DNA of 13,739 bases from Thermoleophilia bacterium (GTDB lineage Bacteria > Actinomycetota > Thermoleophilia > Gaiellales > Gaiellaceae). The translations under genes were made by a program, and so were the position numbers. The notes beneath the pieces are model-generated. The model did not search any database and was not told the origin of the DNA. It saw nothing but the letters and a program-made list of their open reading frames with translations. Below are positions 13,296 to 13,739 of this stretch, piece by piece. Numbering within the stretch: the stretch's first letter is position 1; the number at the start of each line of letters is the position of its first letter. The stretch is from the NCBI GenBank assembly GCA_025934335.1, contig JAICYG010000064.1:1-13739 (forward strand), given 5' to 3'.

Positions 13296-13739
13296 GCCGC
13301 CCGGCGCACGTCCCAGTAGCGGCGGAGCCCGGCCCACGACTGCCAGAAGGGCGCGACGCGGTCGTAGAGCGGTGCGTCGTCGCCGGCGTCGGCGCGTGCG
13401 GCCTCGACGAACTCCTCCTGCTCCATGCCGGCGCCGACGCGCTCCGCCCAGCGGTCGAGCTCGCGCTCGAGCCGGTCGAGGTGCATGCCGACGTCCTCGT
13501 GCACGCCGAAGTGGATCAGCGCGAGCCGGTCGGGCGCGCGGCGCCGGATCTCGGCGGCGGTCTCGTGCCAGCCGTCGACGTCGAGGTCGGGCGGCGGCGA
13601 GACGGGAAGGACGTACGACGCGCCGGGCATTCGCACGCCGGCCGCGTCGCCGGCGAGCAGCGTGCCGTCGCGCAGGTAGCTGACGTGGTGCGATGCGTGG
13701 CCGGGAGTCGGGAACGCCTCCCAGCCGAGGACGTCGCCC
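13292..13739 (-). CDS. Metallo-beta-lactamase-fold hydrolase, N-terminus outside the window
   Basis: Only the last 148 residues are visible; the gene continues beyond 13739. The visible part begins inside the MBL fold: TPGHASHHVSYL carries a metal-ligand His (H14 of the visible part), LLAGDAAG gives the bridging Asp (D31), and LALIHFGVH supplies the last His (H76 or H80). The final 65 residues are helical (LDRLERELDRWAERV and AGLRRYWDVRR) and resemble the C-terminal helical extension of glyoxalase-II-like or thioesterase-like MBL enzymes. The HxHxDH signature is expected in the missing part. Its stop overlaps the GNAT start. It is a hydrolase of unknown substrate. Confidence 0.85.
   Translation of the reverse strand, partial: GDVLGWEAFPTPGHASHHVSYLRDGTLLAGDAAGVRMPGASYVLPVSPPPDLDVDGWHETAAEIRRRAPDRLALIHFGVHEDVGMHLDRLERELDRWAERVGAGMEQEEFVEAARADAGDDAPLYDRVAPFWQSWAGLRRYWDVRRAA

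Noticed and set aside
1..13739. CRISPR array, insertion sequence, prophage or attachment site next to the tRNAs
   Set aside because: No spaced direct repeats, transposase, integrase or duplicated tRNA 3' end were seen by eye. The sequence after the tRNAs is ordinary coding DNA.

Overview
The window is very GC-rich, densely packed chromosomal DNA. It is most likely from an actinobacterium-like lineage, and the gene types (MoxR/DUF58/DUF4129 cluster, ECF sigma factor with a soluble zinc anti-sigma protein, PQQ/sorbosone-dehydrogenase-like beta-propeller, RTG starts overlapping upstream stops) would suit Thermoleophilia such as Gaiellales or Solirubrobacterales. That placement is inference from composition and family impressions; no search was run. 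There is no mobile element, CRISPR array, phage gene or recognisable defence system. It reads as ordinary core and accessory chromosome.

Layout. (1) 1-140: the 3' part of a tRNA-Glu(TTC) and a complete tRNA-Val(TAC), 2 nt apart. (2) 150-482, minus: a small Cys-rich conserved protein. (3) 644-3155, minus: an ABC-2 type exporter operon of ATPase and two permeases joined by GTGA overlaps. (4) 3205-5545, plus: ECF sigma factor, zinc-finger anti-sigma protein (ATGA overlap) and a secreted clan-A-like glycoside hydrolase. (5) 5532-10554, minus: a tight six-gene operon of DUF4129 membrane protein, two-TM protein, MoxR AAA+ ATPase, DUF58 protein, small polytopic membrane protein and PQQ-type sugar dehydrogenase-like propeller. 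(6) 10616-11338, plus: a short-chain dehydrogenase. (7) 11335-13739, minus: MFS exporter, GNAT acetyltransferase and a metallo-beta-lactamase-fold hydrolase whose 5' end is outside the window.

The genes are nearly contiguous. Inside operons almost every start overlaps the preceding stop (ATGA, GTGA, TTGA, TAGTG), which implies translational coupling. Four starts facing the two divergent intergenic gaps (3156-3204 and 10555-10615) each have a TAnnnT hexamer 6-8 nt upstream and no usable Shine-Dalgarno sequence, the arrangement expected for leaderless mRNAs. The glycoside hydrolase instead has a purine-rich Shine-Dalgarno sequence and a TACGGT box about 40 nt upstream.

Functionally, the sigma/anti-sigma pair probably controls an envelope or carbohydrate response that may include the adjacent hydrolase and the divergent exporter. 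The MoxR/DUF58 cluster is the familiar chaperone-like module thought to mature or insert partner proteins; here it carries a possible periplasmic PQQ enzyme at its 3' end. I found no convincing new system. The best leads are the leaderless promoter pattern, the MoxR-PQQ operon and the sigma-hydrolase neighbourhood.
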